From contig NZ_CP109487.1 in assembly GCF_036227605.1 (NCBI RefSeq), forward strand, positions 4,042,001 through 4,106,000: DNA of 64,000 nt. The letters are read 5' to 3'. The position numbers were made by a program, and so were the translations under genes. Numbering within the stretch: the first letter of the stretch is position 1; the number at the start of each line of letters is the position of its first letter. The notes under the pieces are model-generated. The model saw only the letters and a program-made list of their open reading frames with translations. It ran no database searches and was not told where the DNA came from. Of this stretch, positions 26,080-33,770 are shown piece after piece. The stretch is from Streptomyces sp. NBC_01439 (GTDB lineage Bacteria; Actinomycetota; Actinomycetes; Streptomycetales; Streptomycetaceae).

Positions 26080-26343
26080 ATGACCACGATCACCACCACC
26101 CCCGAGCAGCTGATCGCCGACTCCCGTACGCGCATCGACGCCCTCGACGACCGGATCATCGGCCTGATCCAGGAACGGATGGCCGTCTCGACGGTCATCC
26201 AGGACGCCCGGATCGCGTCCGGCGGGCGCCGGGTGCACCTGTCGCGCGAGATGGAGGTGCTGTCCCACTGGATCGATGCGCTCGGAAAGCCCGGCACCGC
26301 CCTCGCCATGACCCTGCTGGAGCTGTGCCGGGGACGCGTGTGA
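26080..26343 (+). CDS. Chorismate mutase (AroQ type)
   Basis: 87 residues, all-helical AroQ fold. ADSRTRIDALDDRIIGLIQE and RMAVSTVIQDARI provide helix 1 with the conserved Arg and Asp; GGRRVHLSREMEVLSHW holds further active-site residues, and LLELCRGRV ends the protein. It converts chorismate to prephenate at the entry to phenylalanine and tyrosine synthesis. ATG 26080 follows CAGGAGAG. It is preceded by a Phe/Tyr leader peptide and a 17-bp terminator, so expression should rise when charged tRNA-Phe or tRNA-Tyr is scarce. A stand-alone mutase of this size is normal in actinomycetes. Confidence 0.93.
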   Translation: MTTITTTPEQLIADSRTRIDALDDRIIGLIQERMAVSTVIQDARIASGGRRVHLSREMEVLSHWIDALGKPGTALAMTLLELCRGRV

Positions 26344-26550
26344 CGGCTGTTCGTCACCCGTCCGGGCCGTGACCGGCCCCGGGGCCCTTCGTTGGTGAGG
26401 GTGTCCGCGTCAGCCAGCCGCGGAACCGCAACACCATGCGTGGATCCGCTGGAGCGATGAGACGCACGCCCCGTGGAGCGTACGTCGTGGGACCTCGCTC
26501 CTTCGCGTGACCGGACGGCAGGGGACAGCAGCCCGGTCACCCCGTAGAGG

Positions 26551-26584
26551 ACGGCCGGCCCGGGGGACGCCCCGGGCCGGCCGT
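26551..26584. terminator. Bidirectional terminator after chorismate mutase
   Basis: A perfect 15-bp stem ACGGCCGGCCCGGGG / CCCCGGGCCGGCCGT with a GACG loop, 16 bp from the stop of the leftward surface protein gene. The rest of the gap 26344-26600 shows no gene. Confidence 0.8.
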
Positions 26585-26600
26585 TCTGCGTCGTCGCGCG

Positions 26601-28301
26601 TTACGCGTGCCCGCCCGCCTTGCGGCGGAACGCCAGGAACAGCCCGCCGCCGACGGCCAGGAGCACCGCGCCGCCGAGCGCGATCGTCCGGGCGGAGCTG
26701 CCGGTGGAGGCGAGGCCGCCGTTCGCCGTGACGCCCGTACCGGTGGCCGAGGTGCTCGGCGAGGCGGTCGCGGTGGGCGTCGCGGAGCCGGTCGGGGCCG
26801 GCGTGGCCGAGGTGGTGGCGGTCGGGGTCGGGGCCGGTCCGCTGCCCTTCGCATTGATCACGAAGGCCGCCTTGTTGTTGGCGTGGTTCGGGTCCCAACG
26901 CTGGCCCGTGGTGCCCTCCGGCGTCCATGCGCCGACCGTGATCGAGCCCCTGGCGTCCGCCACGACCTTCTCGATCTTCAGCTGGAACGGGTAGGCGAAC
27001 GTCTCCTTCTCCCCCACGACATGGCCGGTGGAACAGAAGTAGCGCGGCGCGCCCAGGGTCTGCTCGCGGTGGGTGCCGTCGGCGTTGACCCCCGTGCAGC
27101 CGGCCGGGACCTTGGTGACCTTCGCGCCCGCCGGGATGACGATGTCGGTACGGGCGACGTCCTCGCCGGAGCGCAGGTGGGCGACCCACGCGGGGCCGTC
27201 GTTGCGGAAGCCGAAGTCGGCGGTGACCGTCTCGCCGACCCCGCCCTTGAGGGACACGCCCGTGGCCACCAGATCGGCGGTGTTGCGCGTCGTGAAGTCG
27301 AACTCCCGGATGTTGTTCCAGGGGTCGAGGTCGGGCGCCGGCTGGGCGGAGCGGGCCGCGGCCTTGGGGGCCTGCTTCGCCGCCGCCAGCTTGTGGCCGG
27401 CCGCGGGCGCGCGGTTCTTCGCCGCCTTCGCCTGGTCGCCGGCCGCGGGCGCGCCGCCCTTCGCCGACTTCGGCTGGTCGCCGGCCGCGTACACCGCGTA
27501 GGTCAGGCCGTCGATGAAGGCGTGCGGGGCGGCCTTGAGGGTCAGCGGGCCGTCGACGCCGTAGACCGCGTCCGGCTCGTACTCGCCTTCCAGCAGGCAC
27601 TGCACCGTGGTCCAGCCCGTGGTCCGCGGCTGGCCCGCGGGGGTGTCGTCGGAGTAGGAGCAGTTGTCGTACTGCTCGACCAGATCGATGCCGTGCGTGG
27701 TGCGCATTTCGAGGACCACGCCGTTGACGGGGTCGGTGCCCTCGTTGGCGAAGATGATCGACAGGTTCTGCTCGTCGCCCGGCTTCTGCTCCGCCTTCAG
27801 CGGGGCCCGGTCCAGAACCAGGTCGGGGCCGCCGACGCGCACCTTGGTCGTGGCGGACGTGAAGGTGGCGCCTTCCGCCGTGCCGGTGAGCGTCAGGTCG
27901 GCGGTCGCGCCGACCTTGCTGTCCTTGGCCGCGGTGAGGTCCAGGTCCACGACGGTGGTCTCGCCCGTCCACAGCGCCCAGCGCTTGCAGGTCACGGCCG
28001 CGGCCGTGAGCTTGCAGTCCGCGCCCTTGTCCTTGGCGAGCTGCACGTCGGCGACGCCCTTGAGACCGCTCAGATCGATCGTGAAGGTGCTCTGGCGGTC
28101 GAACGTCTTGGCGGAGTCGTTGACGATCCGGAACTTCACCGAGGTCTTCTGCGGCTCACCGCCCTGCCCGGGGTACGGGCGCAGACCGATCCCGGCCGGT
28201 CCGGCCAGGGTGAAGACGGGGTCCGCGGCGTGTGCGGGAGCGGTGGCCGGCCCCAGGGCCACGAGGGCACCGGCAGCCAGCAACGAGATGCGCTTTCTCA
28301 T
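26601..28301 (-). CDS. LAXTG-type cell-wall-anchored surface protein
   Basis: 566 residues. A signal peptide (MRKRISLLAAGALVALGPAT, then APAHAAD) is cleaved near residue 25. Several beta-rich Ig-like segments follow (SVKFRIVNDSAKTFDRQSTF, LVLDRAPLKAEQKPGDEQN). A degenerate Ala/Lys/Pro-rich repeat region (PAAGDQAKAAK, PAAGHKLAAAK) lies at about 275-320. A Thr/Pro/Ala linker precedes the sorting signal LASTG, a hydrophobic helix and RRKAGGHA. LAXTG is the signal of actinobacterial class E sortases. It is probably an adhesin or matrix protein of the cell surface. The binding partner is unknown. Confidence 0.9.
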   Translation of the reverse strand: MRKRISLLAAGALVALGPATAPAHAADPVFTLAGPAGIGLRPYPGQGGEPQKTSVKFRIVNDSAKTFDRQSTFTIDLSGLKGVADVQLAKDKGADCKLTAAAVTCKRWALWTGETTVVDLDLTAAKDSKVGATADLTLTGTAEGATFTSATTKVRVGGPDLVLDRAPLKAEQKPGDEQNLSIIFANEGTDPVNGVVLEMRTTHGIDLVEQYDNCSYSDDTPAGQPRTTGWTTVQCLLEGEYEPDAVYGVDGPLTLKAAPHAFIDGLTYAVYAAGDQPKSAKGGAPAAGDQAKAAKNRAPAAGHKLAAAKQAPKAAARSAQPAPDLDPWNNIREFDFTTRNTADLVATGVSLKGGVGETVTADFGFRNDGPAWVAHLRSGEDVARTDIVIPAGAKVTKVPAGCTGVNADGTHREQTLGAPRYFCSTGHVVGEKETFAYPFQLKIEKVVADARGSITVGAWTPEGTTGQRWDPNHANNKAAFVINAKGSGPAPTPTATTSATPAPTGSATPTATASPSTSATGTGVTANGGLASTGSSARTIALGGAVLLAVGGGLFLAFRRKAGGHA

Positions 28302-28422
28302 GCAGCCGTTGACCGTCGAACATCAGTCGCAGTTGCACACTTCATCGTGTGATCGACACCACAGCCCGGCACGGCGGATTCCGATACAACCATCAAGGCT
28401 GAACATCTGTCACGTATGTACC

Positions 28423-28465
28423 GCGGTGGGTACCGCGCTCGGAGGGGGAGCGCGGTACCCACCGC
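28423..28465. terminator. Terminator downstream of the GMC oxidoreductase
   Basis: A perfect 17-bp stem, GCGGTGGGTACCGCGCT / AGCGCGGTACCCACCGC, with a 9-base loop, 26 bp past the oxidoreductase stop. Confidence 0.8.
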
Positions 28466-28490
28466 TGTCGCAGCACCGGTTGCGCGTCCC

Positions 28491-30272
28491 TCACGGGCTG
28501 CGTGGCGGAACCTCCGGGACCGCCACGAACGGCAGCCGCAGCGCGCCGAAGGCATCCTTCGGGACCGCCGGACGGACCGGCTCCACCGCGTCCAGGCGCG
28601 CATACGCGGCCCCCTGCTCGGGCCGCGGGTCCCGATCGCCGTTGTTCGGCCAGTACGACATCGCCCGTTCCGCCTGCGCGGTGATCGTCAGCGACGGGTT
28701 CACCCCGAGGTTCGCGGAGACGGCCGAGCCGTCCACCACCGAGATGCCCGGGTGCCCGTAGAGCCGGTGGTACGGGTCCACCACGCCCTCTTCGGGCGAG
28801 GCGCCGATCGGGCAGCCGCCCAGGAAGTGCGCGGTCAGCGGGGTCCCCATCAGCTCGCCGATGTTGCTGCCCGGGAAGCCGTTGATCTCCTCGGCCAGCA
28901 GGGTCGCGGCCTGCGTGGCCTCGGCGATCTGGACCGGGTTGGGGGCACCGTGGCCCTGGCGGGCGGTCAGCAGGCCCTTCCCGATCCCACCGGGCTTGCG
29001 GTACGTGGTCAGCGAGTTGTCCAACGACTGCATGACGAGGCCGATGATGGTCCGCTCCGACCAGCGCCGGTTGGACAGCGAACGCGCCAGCTGCACCGGG
29101 TGGCGCACGGTCCGGCCGAGCCAGGCACGGACCCGGTGCTTGCTGTGGGGCACTTGGAGGACGGTCATGAACCCCATGGCGTTGGAGCCCCTGCCGTAGC
29201 GGACGGGCTCGATGTGGGTGTCGGCGTTGGGGTGGACCGAGGAGGTGATCGCCACGCCCCGGGTGAAGTCGGCCCGGCGGTCGCCCCCGTGCCGCTTGCG
29301 GTAGCGGCGGTCGTCGGTCTGCGCGCCGACCAGGCCCTCGGAGTTGGTCCGGGTCAGCTCCCCGAGCCGGTGCGAGAGGCGCGGGAGCTCGCCGCGGTCC
29401 TTCATCGTGTGCAGCAGGGTCTGCGTGCCGTACGTACCCGCCGCGACGACGACGTACCGGGCGCGCAGCACCTTCGCCCGACCCCGGCGGCGGCCGTCGG
29501 TGGGGACGGTGCGGACGCGGTAGCCGCCCCCGGGGTGGTCGGAGAGCGCGGTGACGGTGGTCATCGGGTGGATGACGGCGCCGGCGCGTTCGGCGAGGTG
29601 CAGGTAGTTCTCGTTGAGGGTGTTCTTCGCGCCGTGCCGGCAGCCGGTCATGCACTCGCCGCATTCCGTACAGGCCTTGCGGGCGGGGCCGGCGCCGCCG
29701 AAGTACGGGTCGGGCACCTCGTCCCCGGGCCGGACCTTCGGCTGGGCATCGCCGTCGTCGCCGTCGCCGAAGAAGACGCCGACCGGGGCCATGTGGAAGG
29801 AGTCCGCGACGCCCATCTTCGCCGCGGCCGCCTTGAGGTGGACGTCGGAGGGGGTCATGGTCGGGTTGAGGCGCACCCCGAGCATCCGCTTGGCCTGCTC
29901 GTAGTAGGGGGCGAGCTCCTCGTGCCAGTCGGTGATGGAGGCCCACTGCCGGTCCTCGAAGAAGGCGGTGGGCGGCACGTACAGCGTGTTGGCGTAGTTG
30001 AGCGAGCCGCCGCCGACACCGGCGCCCGCGAGCACCATCACGTTGCCGAGCAGATGGATCCGCTGGATGCCGTACAGCCCGAGGACCGGGGCCCACAGGT
30101 AGTTGCGCAGGTCCCAGCTGTTCTTCGGCAGGCTCTCGCGGGTGAAACGGCGCCCGGCCTCCAGGACGCCGACCCGGTAGCCCTTCTCGGTCAGGCGCAG
30201 CGCCGAGACCGATCCGCCGAATCCCGATCCGATGACGATGACGTCGTAGTCGTACGACTCAGACTCAGACAC
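28491..30272 (-). CDS. GMC oxidoreductase (cholesterol oxidase-like, Cys-rich)
   Basis: 593 residues. FAD binding: VIVIGSGFGGSVSALRL at residues 11-27 and LAGAGVGGGSLNYAN around 80-95. CTECGECMTGCRHGAKNTL is a four-Cys cluster found in the ChoD-like subgroup. The C-terminal GMC region includes GLNVNPSLTITAQAERA-like sequence. The subgroup resembles mycobacterial Rv3409c, described as a cholesterol oxidase although its true substrate is debated. It lies 12 bp downstream of the succinic semialdehyde dehydrogenase and shares its operon. Between guaA and guaB3 it keeps the same neighbours as in mycobacteria. Confidence 0.9.
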   Translation of the reverse strand: MSESESYDYDVIVIGSGFGGSVSALRLTEKGYRVGVLEAGRRFTRESLPKNSWDLRNYLWAPVLGLYGIQRIHLLGNVMVLAGAGVGGGSLNYANTLYVPPTAFFEDRQWASITDWHEELAPYYEQAKRMLGVRLNPTMTPSDVHLKAAAAKMGVADSFHMAPVGVFFGDGDDGDAQPKVRPGDEVPDPYFGGAGPARKACTECGECMTGCRHGAKNTLNENYLHLAERAGAVIHPMTTVTALSDHPGGGYRVRTVPTDGRRRGRAKVLRARYVVVAAGTYGTQTLLHTMKDRGELPRLSHRLGELTRTNSEGLVGAQTDDRRYRKRHGGDRRADFTRGVAITSSVHPNADTHIEPVRYGRGSNAMGFMTVLQVPHSKHRVRAWLGRTVRHPVQLARSLSNRRWSERTIIGLVMQSLDNSLTTYRKPGGIGKGLLTARQGHGAPNPVQIAEATQAATLLAEEINGFPGSNIGELMGTPLTAHFLGGCPIGASPEEGVVDPYHRLYGHPGISVVDGSAVSANLGVNPSLTITAQAERAMSYWPNNGDRDPRPEQGAAYARLDAVEPVRPAVPKDAFGALRLPFVAVPEVPPRSP

Positions 30273-30284
30273 GGTGCTGCCCCT

Positions 30285-31916
30285 TCAGCGGAGTCGGAGG
30301 GCCTTCATGACCTTGAGGCTGCGGGTCATGAACGCCGCGTACTTCTCGTCGTCCATGCCCAGCGAGGGCGCCATCGGGAGCAGCCGCTGGTGGGCGACGG
30401 TCTGGGCCTCGGTGTACTTGAGGATGCCCTCGGAGCCGTGCCGGCGGCCGAGGCCGGAGTCCTTCATGCCGCCCATGGGTGCCTGGGCGCTGCCGTAGGC
30501 GGGGGCGTAGCCCTCGTTGATGTTGACGGTGCCGGTGCGCAGCCGGGCGGCGACGGCGTGGCCGCGGCGGGCGTCCTTGGTCCAGACGCTGGAGTTCAGG
30601 CCGTACGCGGTGGCGTTGGCCTCGGCGATCGCCCGGTCCTCGTCGGTGAAGCGGTAGATCGAGACGACGGGGCCGAAGGTCTCCTCGCCGCACACCGCCA
30701 TGGGGGCCTCGACGCCGTCGAGGATGGTGGGCTCGTAGAAGAGCGGGCCGATGTCGGGGCGGGCGGTACCACCGGCGACGAGGGTGGCGCCCTTGGCCAC
30801 GGCTTCGTCCACGTGCCGCCGTACGGTCTCCAGCTGGCGCTCGCCGACCAGGGAGCCCATGTCGGCGCCGTAGGCGAGCGAGGCGCCGAGCCGCATGGCC
30901 TTCGTACGGGCGGCGAACCGCTCGACGAAGGCGTCGGCGACGGAGGCGTGGACGTAGAGCCGCTCGATGGAGATGCAGAGCTGTCCGGCGGAGGAGAAGC
31001 AGGCGCGGACGGCGCCCGCGGCGGCCTTCTCGATGTCGGCGTCGTGCAGCACGAGCATGGCGTTCTTGCCGCCGAGTTCGAGGGAGACCCCGACGAGGCG
31101 GTCGGCCGCGCCCCGCGCGACCTCGCGGCCGGTGCGGGTGGAACCGGTGAAGGAGACGTAGTCCGCGTGCCGGACCACTTCCGGGCCGACGACGGGGCCC
31201 TCGCCGAGGACGATCTGGAAGACCTCGGCGGGCAGGCCGGCCTCGATCAGCAGGTCGCGGGCCCACAGGGCGGTCAGCGCGGTCTCGGTGTCGGGCTTCA
31301 TGACGAGCGCGTTGCCGGAGACGAAGGCGGGCAGGGCGTCGCCGACGGACAGTTCGAGCGGGTAGTTCCAGGGGGCGATCTGGCCGACGACCCCGCGCGG
31401 CTGGCGCAGCTCGGTGACCTTGGTGAGGGTGGGCATGGCGCCGGTGTGGCCCTTGGGGCGCAGGTAGCCGGGGGCCTTGCGCCCGTAGTGGCGGGCCGAG
31501 ACGGCGACCGCCTGGACCTCCTCGTGCGCGTGCAGGCGGGCCTTGCCGGTCTCCAGCTGGATCAGGTCGAGGACCTCGGCCTGCCGGTCGAGGATCAGGT
31601 CGTGGAAGCGCAGCAGGACCGCTGCCCGCTTGGCGACGGGGACCGCCGCCCAGGCGGGCTGGGCGGCGCGGGCCCGGTCGAAGGCCTCGGCCACGTCCTC
31701 GGGGGTGGCCTCCGGGAGCTCCGCCAGCCGGTCCCCGGTGAAGGGAGTGTGGTTGGCGGTGCGGCCCGATCCGATCACCCCGCGGGTCAGCCGGGCGACC
31801 AGGTCGGGGGTCACCACGTCGGCGGCGGTGCGGGCACCGGCCGGGGCCGGGGCGACCGGGTTGGTGGGCTCCGGTGCGGTCCGGAGGGGGGCGGCGGGGG
31901 CCTGCGAGTCCGTCAT
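30285..31916 (-). CDS. NAD(P)-dependent succinic semialdehyde dehydrogenase
   Basis: 543 residues. The N-terminal 40 residues are Pro/Ala-rich, then a full aldehyde dehydrogenase follows. The catalytic Cys is in FSSAGQLCISIER, the general-base Glu in VSLELGGKNAM, and cofactor binding in FTGSTRTGREVA. The family hallmark GGMKDSGLGRRHG lies near the C-terminus. It oxidises succinic semialdehyde to succinate, in the GABA shunt or in degradation of short acids. It is first in an operon with the GMC oxidoreductase. The assignment as SSADH rather than another short aldehyde dehydrogenase rests on overall resemblance to Streptomyces SSADH proteins. Confidence 0.88.
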   Translation of the reverse strand: MTDSQAPAAPLRTAPEPTNPVAPAPAGARTAADVVTPDLVARLTRGVIGSGRTANHTPFTGDRLAELPEATPEDVAEAFDRARAAQPAWAAVPVAKRAAVLLRFHDLILDRQAEVLDLIQLETGKARLHAHEEVQAVAVSARHYGRKAPGYLRPKGHTGAMPTLTKVTELRQPRGVVGQIAPWNYPLELSVGDALPAFVSGNALVMKPDTETALTALWARDLLIEAGLPAEVFQIVLGEGPVVGPEVVRHADYVSFTGSTRTGREVARGAADRLVGVSLELGGKNAMLVLHDADIEKAAAGAVRACFSSAGQLCISIERLYVHASVADAFVERFAARTKAMRLGASLAYGADMGSLVGERQLETVRRHVDEAVAKGATLVAGGTARPDIGPLFYEPTILDGVEAPMAVCGEETFGPVVSIYRFTDEDRAIAEANATAYGLNSSVWTKDARRGHAVAARLRTGTVNINEGYAPAYGSAQAPMGGMKDSGLGRRHGSEGILKYTEAQTVAHQRLLPMAPSLGMDDEKYAAFMTRSLKVMKALRLR

Positions 31917-32019
31917 GCCGGTGAGCGTATTGCGCCGGACAGCCTTTGGGTACCCGCCGGTAACCGGATTTTGCCTTTTCCGCCAGTGAACGCTGGCAGG
32001 ATGGCGGGGTCGGGGTCGA

Positions 32020-33645
32020 TCAGGACTTCCCGGCGGGTGGCTCCCAACCGCTGAGCACGACGTCGAACTGCTGCTCGGTCGTGGGCCAACTGTCGATCGG
32101 GCTCGAGATGTAGATGGCGTACTCCGTGCCGTCGGGGGCCACGTACATCTGCTCCTTGGCCCTGCGCGGGCCCGGGTGGTTCTGCTTCTCCGTCCAGGTG
32201 AAGTCCCAGAGCGCGGCCCGGGTGCTGTCCCGGAAGGTGTTCTGGTTCAACCGCACCATCTTGTAGTCGGTCCGCTTCGCGACCTGCTTCTCCAGGTCGA
32301 GGAGGTGCGCGTACGGGTCCTGGTAGTCAGGGGTGGAATCGGCGGCGATCCGGATGAAGTGCTTCCCGTCGTCCGGGGTGTAGTCGATCTGGTCGCCGTT
32401 CGCCTTGCGCGTCCAGCCCTCCGGAACGAACAGGGTGAAACCGGCGATGGGGTCGGTGACCTTGTTCCAGCCCGCCGGGGGGCCCGCCGCGGTGACCGCC
32501 TTGTCCGGGACGTCGTCCTTGCCCGTGTCCCCGGTGTACTTGAGCACCCCGAACACACCGCCGCCGCCGAGCAGCGCCGCCACCAGGGCCACGACCACGG
32601 CCCGCCCCCGCCAGCCCCCGGCCGGGTCGACGGTGGTCGCGGTGGAGGCGGCTGCTGTGGCGGTGGCCGTGGCCGCGGGCACCGGGGGCTCCTCCAGAGC
32701 GGCCGTCGCCCCGGATTCCGCCGACACAACCGGCACATCGAACCGTTCCTGCGCCGGGGCCAGCTCCTCCGGGGTCACCGCACGCGTGGGCACGTACGCC
32801 TGCGCCGCCTTCGGCTCGCGGCCCTCCATCGCCTCCAGCAGCATCCGCTCGGCCTCCTCGGCCGAGGGACGCTCCGTCGGATCCTTGCGCAGCAAGGACG
32901 TGATCACCGGACCGAGCGCCCCGGCCTGGCGCAACGCCGGCGGCTCGTCGTTGACCACGGCCTGCAGGCTGGAGATGGGCGACGTGCGGCGGAACGGCGA
33001 ACGGGCCTCCACCGCCGTATAGAGGGTGGCGCCCAGCGACCACAGGTCGGAGGACGGGTCGGGAACGCCACCGGTGACGCGCTCGGGCGCCAGGTAGTCG
33101 ATGGAACCGACGATCTCGCCGGTGCGCGTGATGGACGAGTCGCCCTCGATCGCGGCGATCCCGAAGTCCGTGAGCAGCACCCGGCCGTCCTTGGCGAGCA
33201 GCACGTTGCCCGGCTTCACGTCGCGGTGCAGCACCCCGACCGCGTGCGCGGCGCGCAGCGCGCCCAGCACGTGCAGGCCGATCCGGGCCGCCTCGCGGGG
33301 CTCGATCCGCCCGGCCGCCTTGGCCGCGTCCGCGAGGGAGGGCCCGTCGATGTACTCCATGACGATCCACGGCCGGTCGTCGTGCTCCAGGACGTCGTGG
33401 ACGGTGACGACCGCCGGATGCTGGATCCGGGCCGCGGCCCGGGCCTCCTTCTGCGTCCGGGCGTGCATGACGTCCCGGTCGGCCTGGGCGACGTACAGAC
33501 CCGCCGTCAGTTCCTTGACGGCGACGGTCCTGTGGAGCAGCTCATCATGCGCACGCCACACCTTGCCCATGCCGCCCCGGCCGATCGGCTCGACGAGCCG
33601 GTACCGGCCCGCCAACACGGCGCCCCCACCTGTCTGCTGTTCCAC
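32020..33645 (-). CDS. Membrane Ser/Thr protein kinase (Hanks type), intact
   Basis: 541 residues. The kinase domain spans about 12-275: glycine loop IGRGGMGKVWRA, invariant Lys in TVAVKE (residue 44), catalytic loop LHRDVKPGNVLL (139-150) and DFG at 160-162 in LLTDFGIAA. An Ala/Thr-rich linker precedes one membrane helix at about 347-369. An extracytoplasmic domain of about 150 residues follows (GFTLFVPEGWTRKANG...WEPP). All catalytic residues are present. It is the downstream member of a run of three kinase-family genes, in a cluster of the type shown in S. coelicolor (SCO4775-4779 region, from memory) to affect spore-wall formation. Confidence 0.93.
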   Translation of the reverse strand: MEQQTGGGAVLAGRYRLVEPIGRGGMGKVWRAHDELLHRTVAVKELTAGLYVAQADRDVMHARTQKEARAAARIQHPAVVTVHDVLEHDDRPWIVMEYIDGPSLADAAKAAGRIEPREAARIGLHVLGALRAAHAVGVLHRDVKPGNVLLAKDGRVLLTDFGIAAIEGDSSITRTGEIVGSIDYLAPERVTGGVPDPSSDLWSLGATLYTAVEARSPFRRTSPISSLQAVVNDEPPALRQAGALGPVITSLLRKDPTERPSAEEAERMLLEAMEGREPKAAQAYVPTRAVTPEELAPAQERFDVPVVSAESGATAALEEPPVPAATATATAAASTATTVDPAGGWRGRAVVVALVAALLGGGGVFGVLKYTGDTGKDDVPDKAVTAAGPPAGWNKVTDPIAGFTLFVPEGWTRKANGDQIDYTPDDGKHFIRIAADSTPDYQDPYAHLLDLEKQVAKRTDYKMVRLNQNTFRDSTRAALWDFTWTEKQNHPGPRRAKEQMYVAPDGTEYAIYISSPIDSWPTTEQQFDVVLSGWEPPAGKS

Positions 33646-33770
33646 GAAACCCCGCCGCTCTCTGCACTTCAGGCCAGATTACGGAGCCCGGAGGGGCTGC
33701 CGGAACCGCCCGGGCGCCGAAAGACGGCACTGTGACGCAATCGCCGTACTGATCAGTCGTCAGTATCCCT

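Noticed and set aside
28416..32054. A 1212-codon plus-strand frame across the GMC oxidoreductase and SSADH
   Set aside because: Antisense shadow of two well supported enzymes, with low-complexity Val/Gly/Arg translation and no motif.
33748..33766. Inverted repeat TACTGA-N7-TCAGTA between kinase genes as an operator
   Set aside because: It is short, weak and lies right at the stop of the pseudokinase gene; there is no evidence for a promoter beside it.
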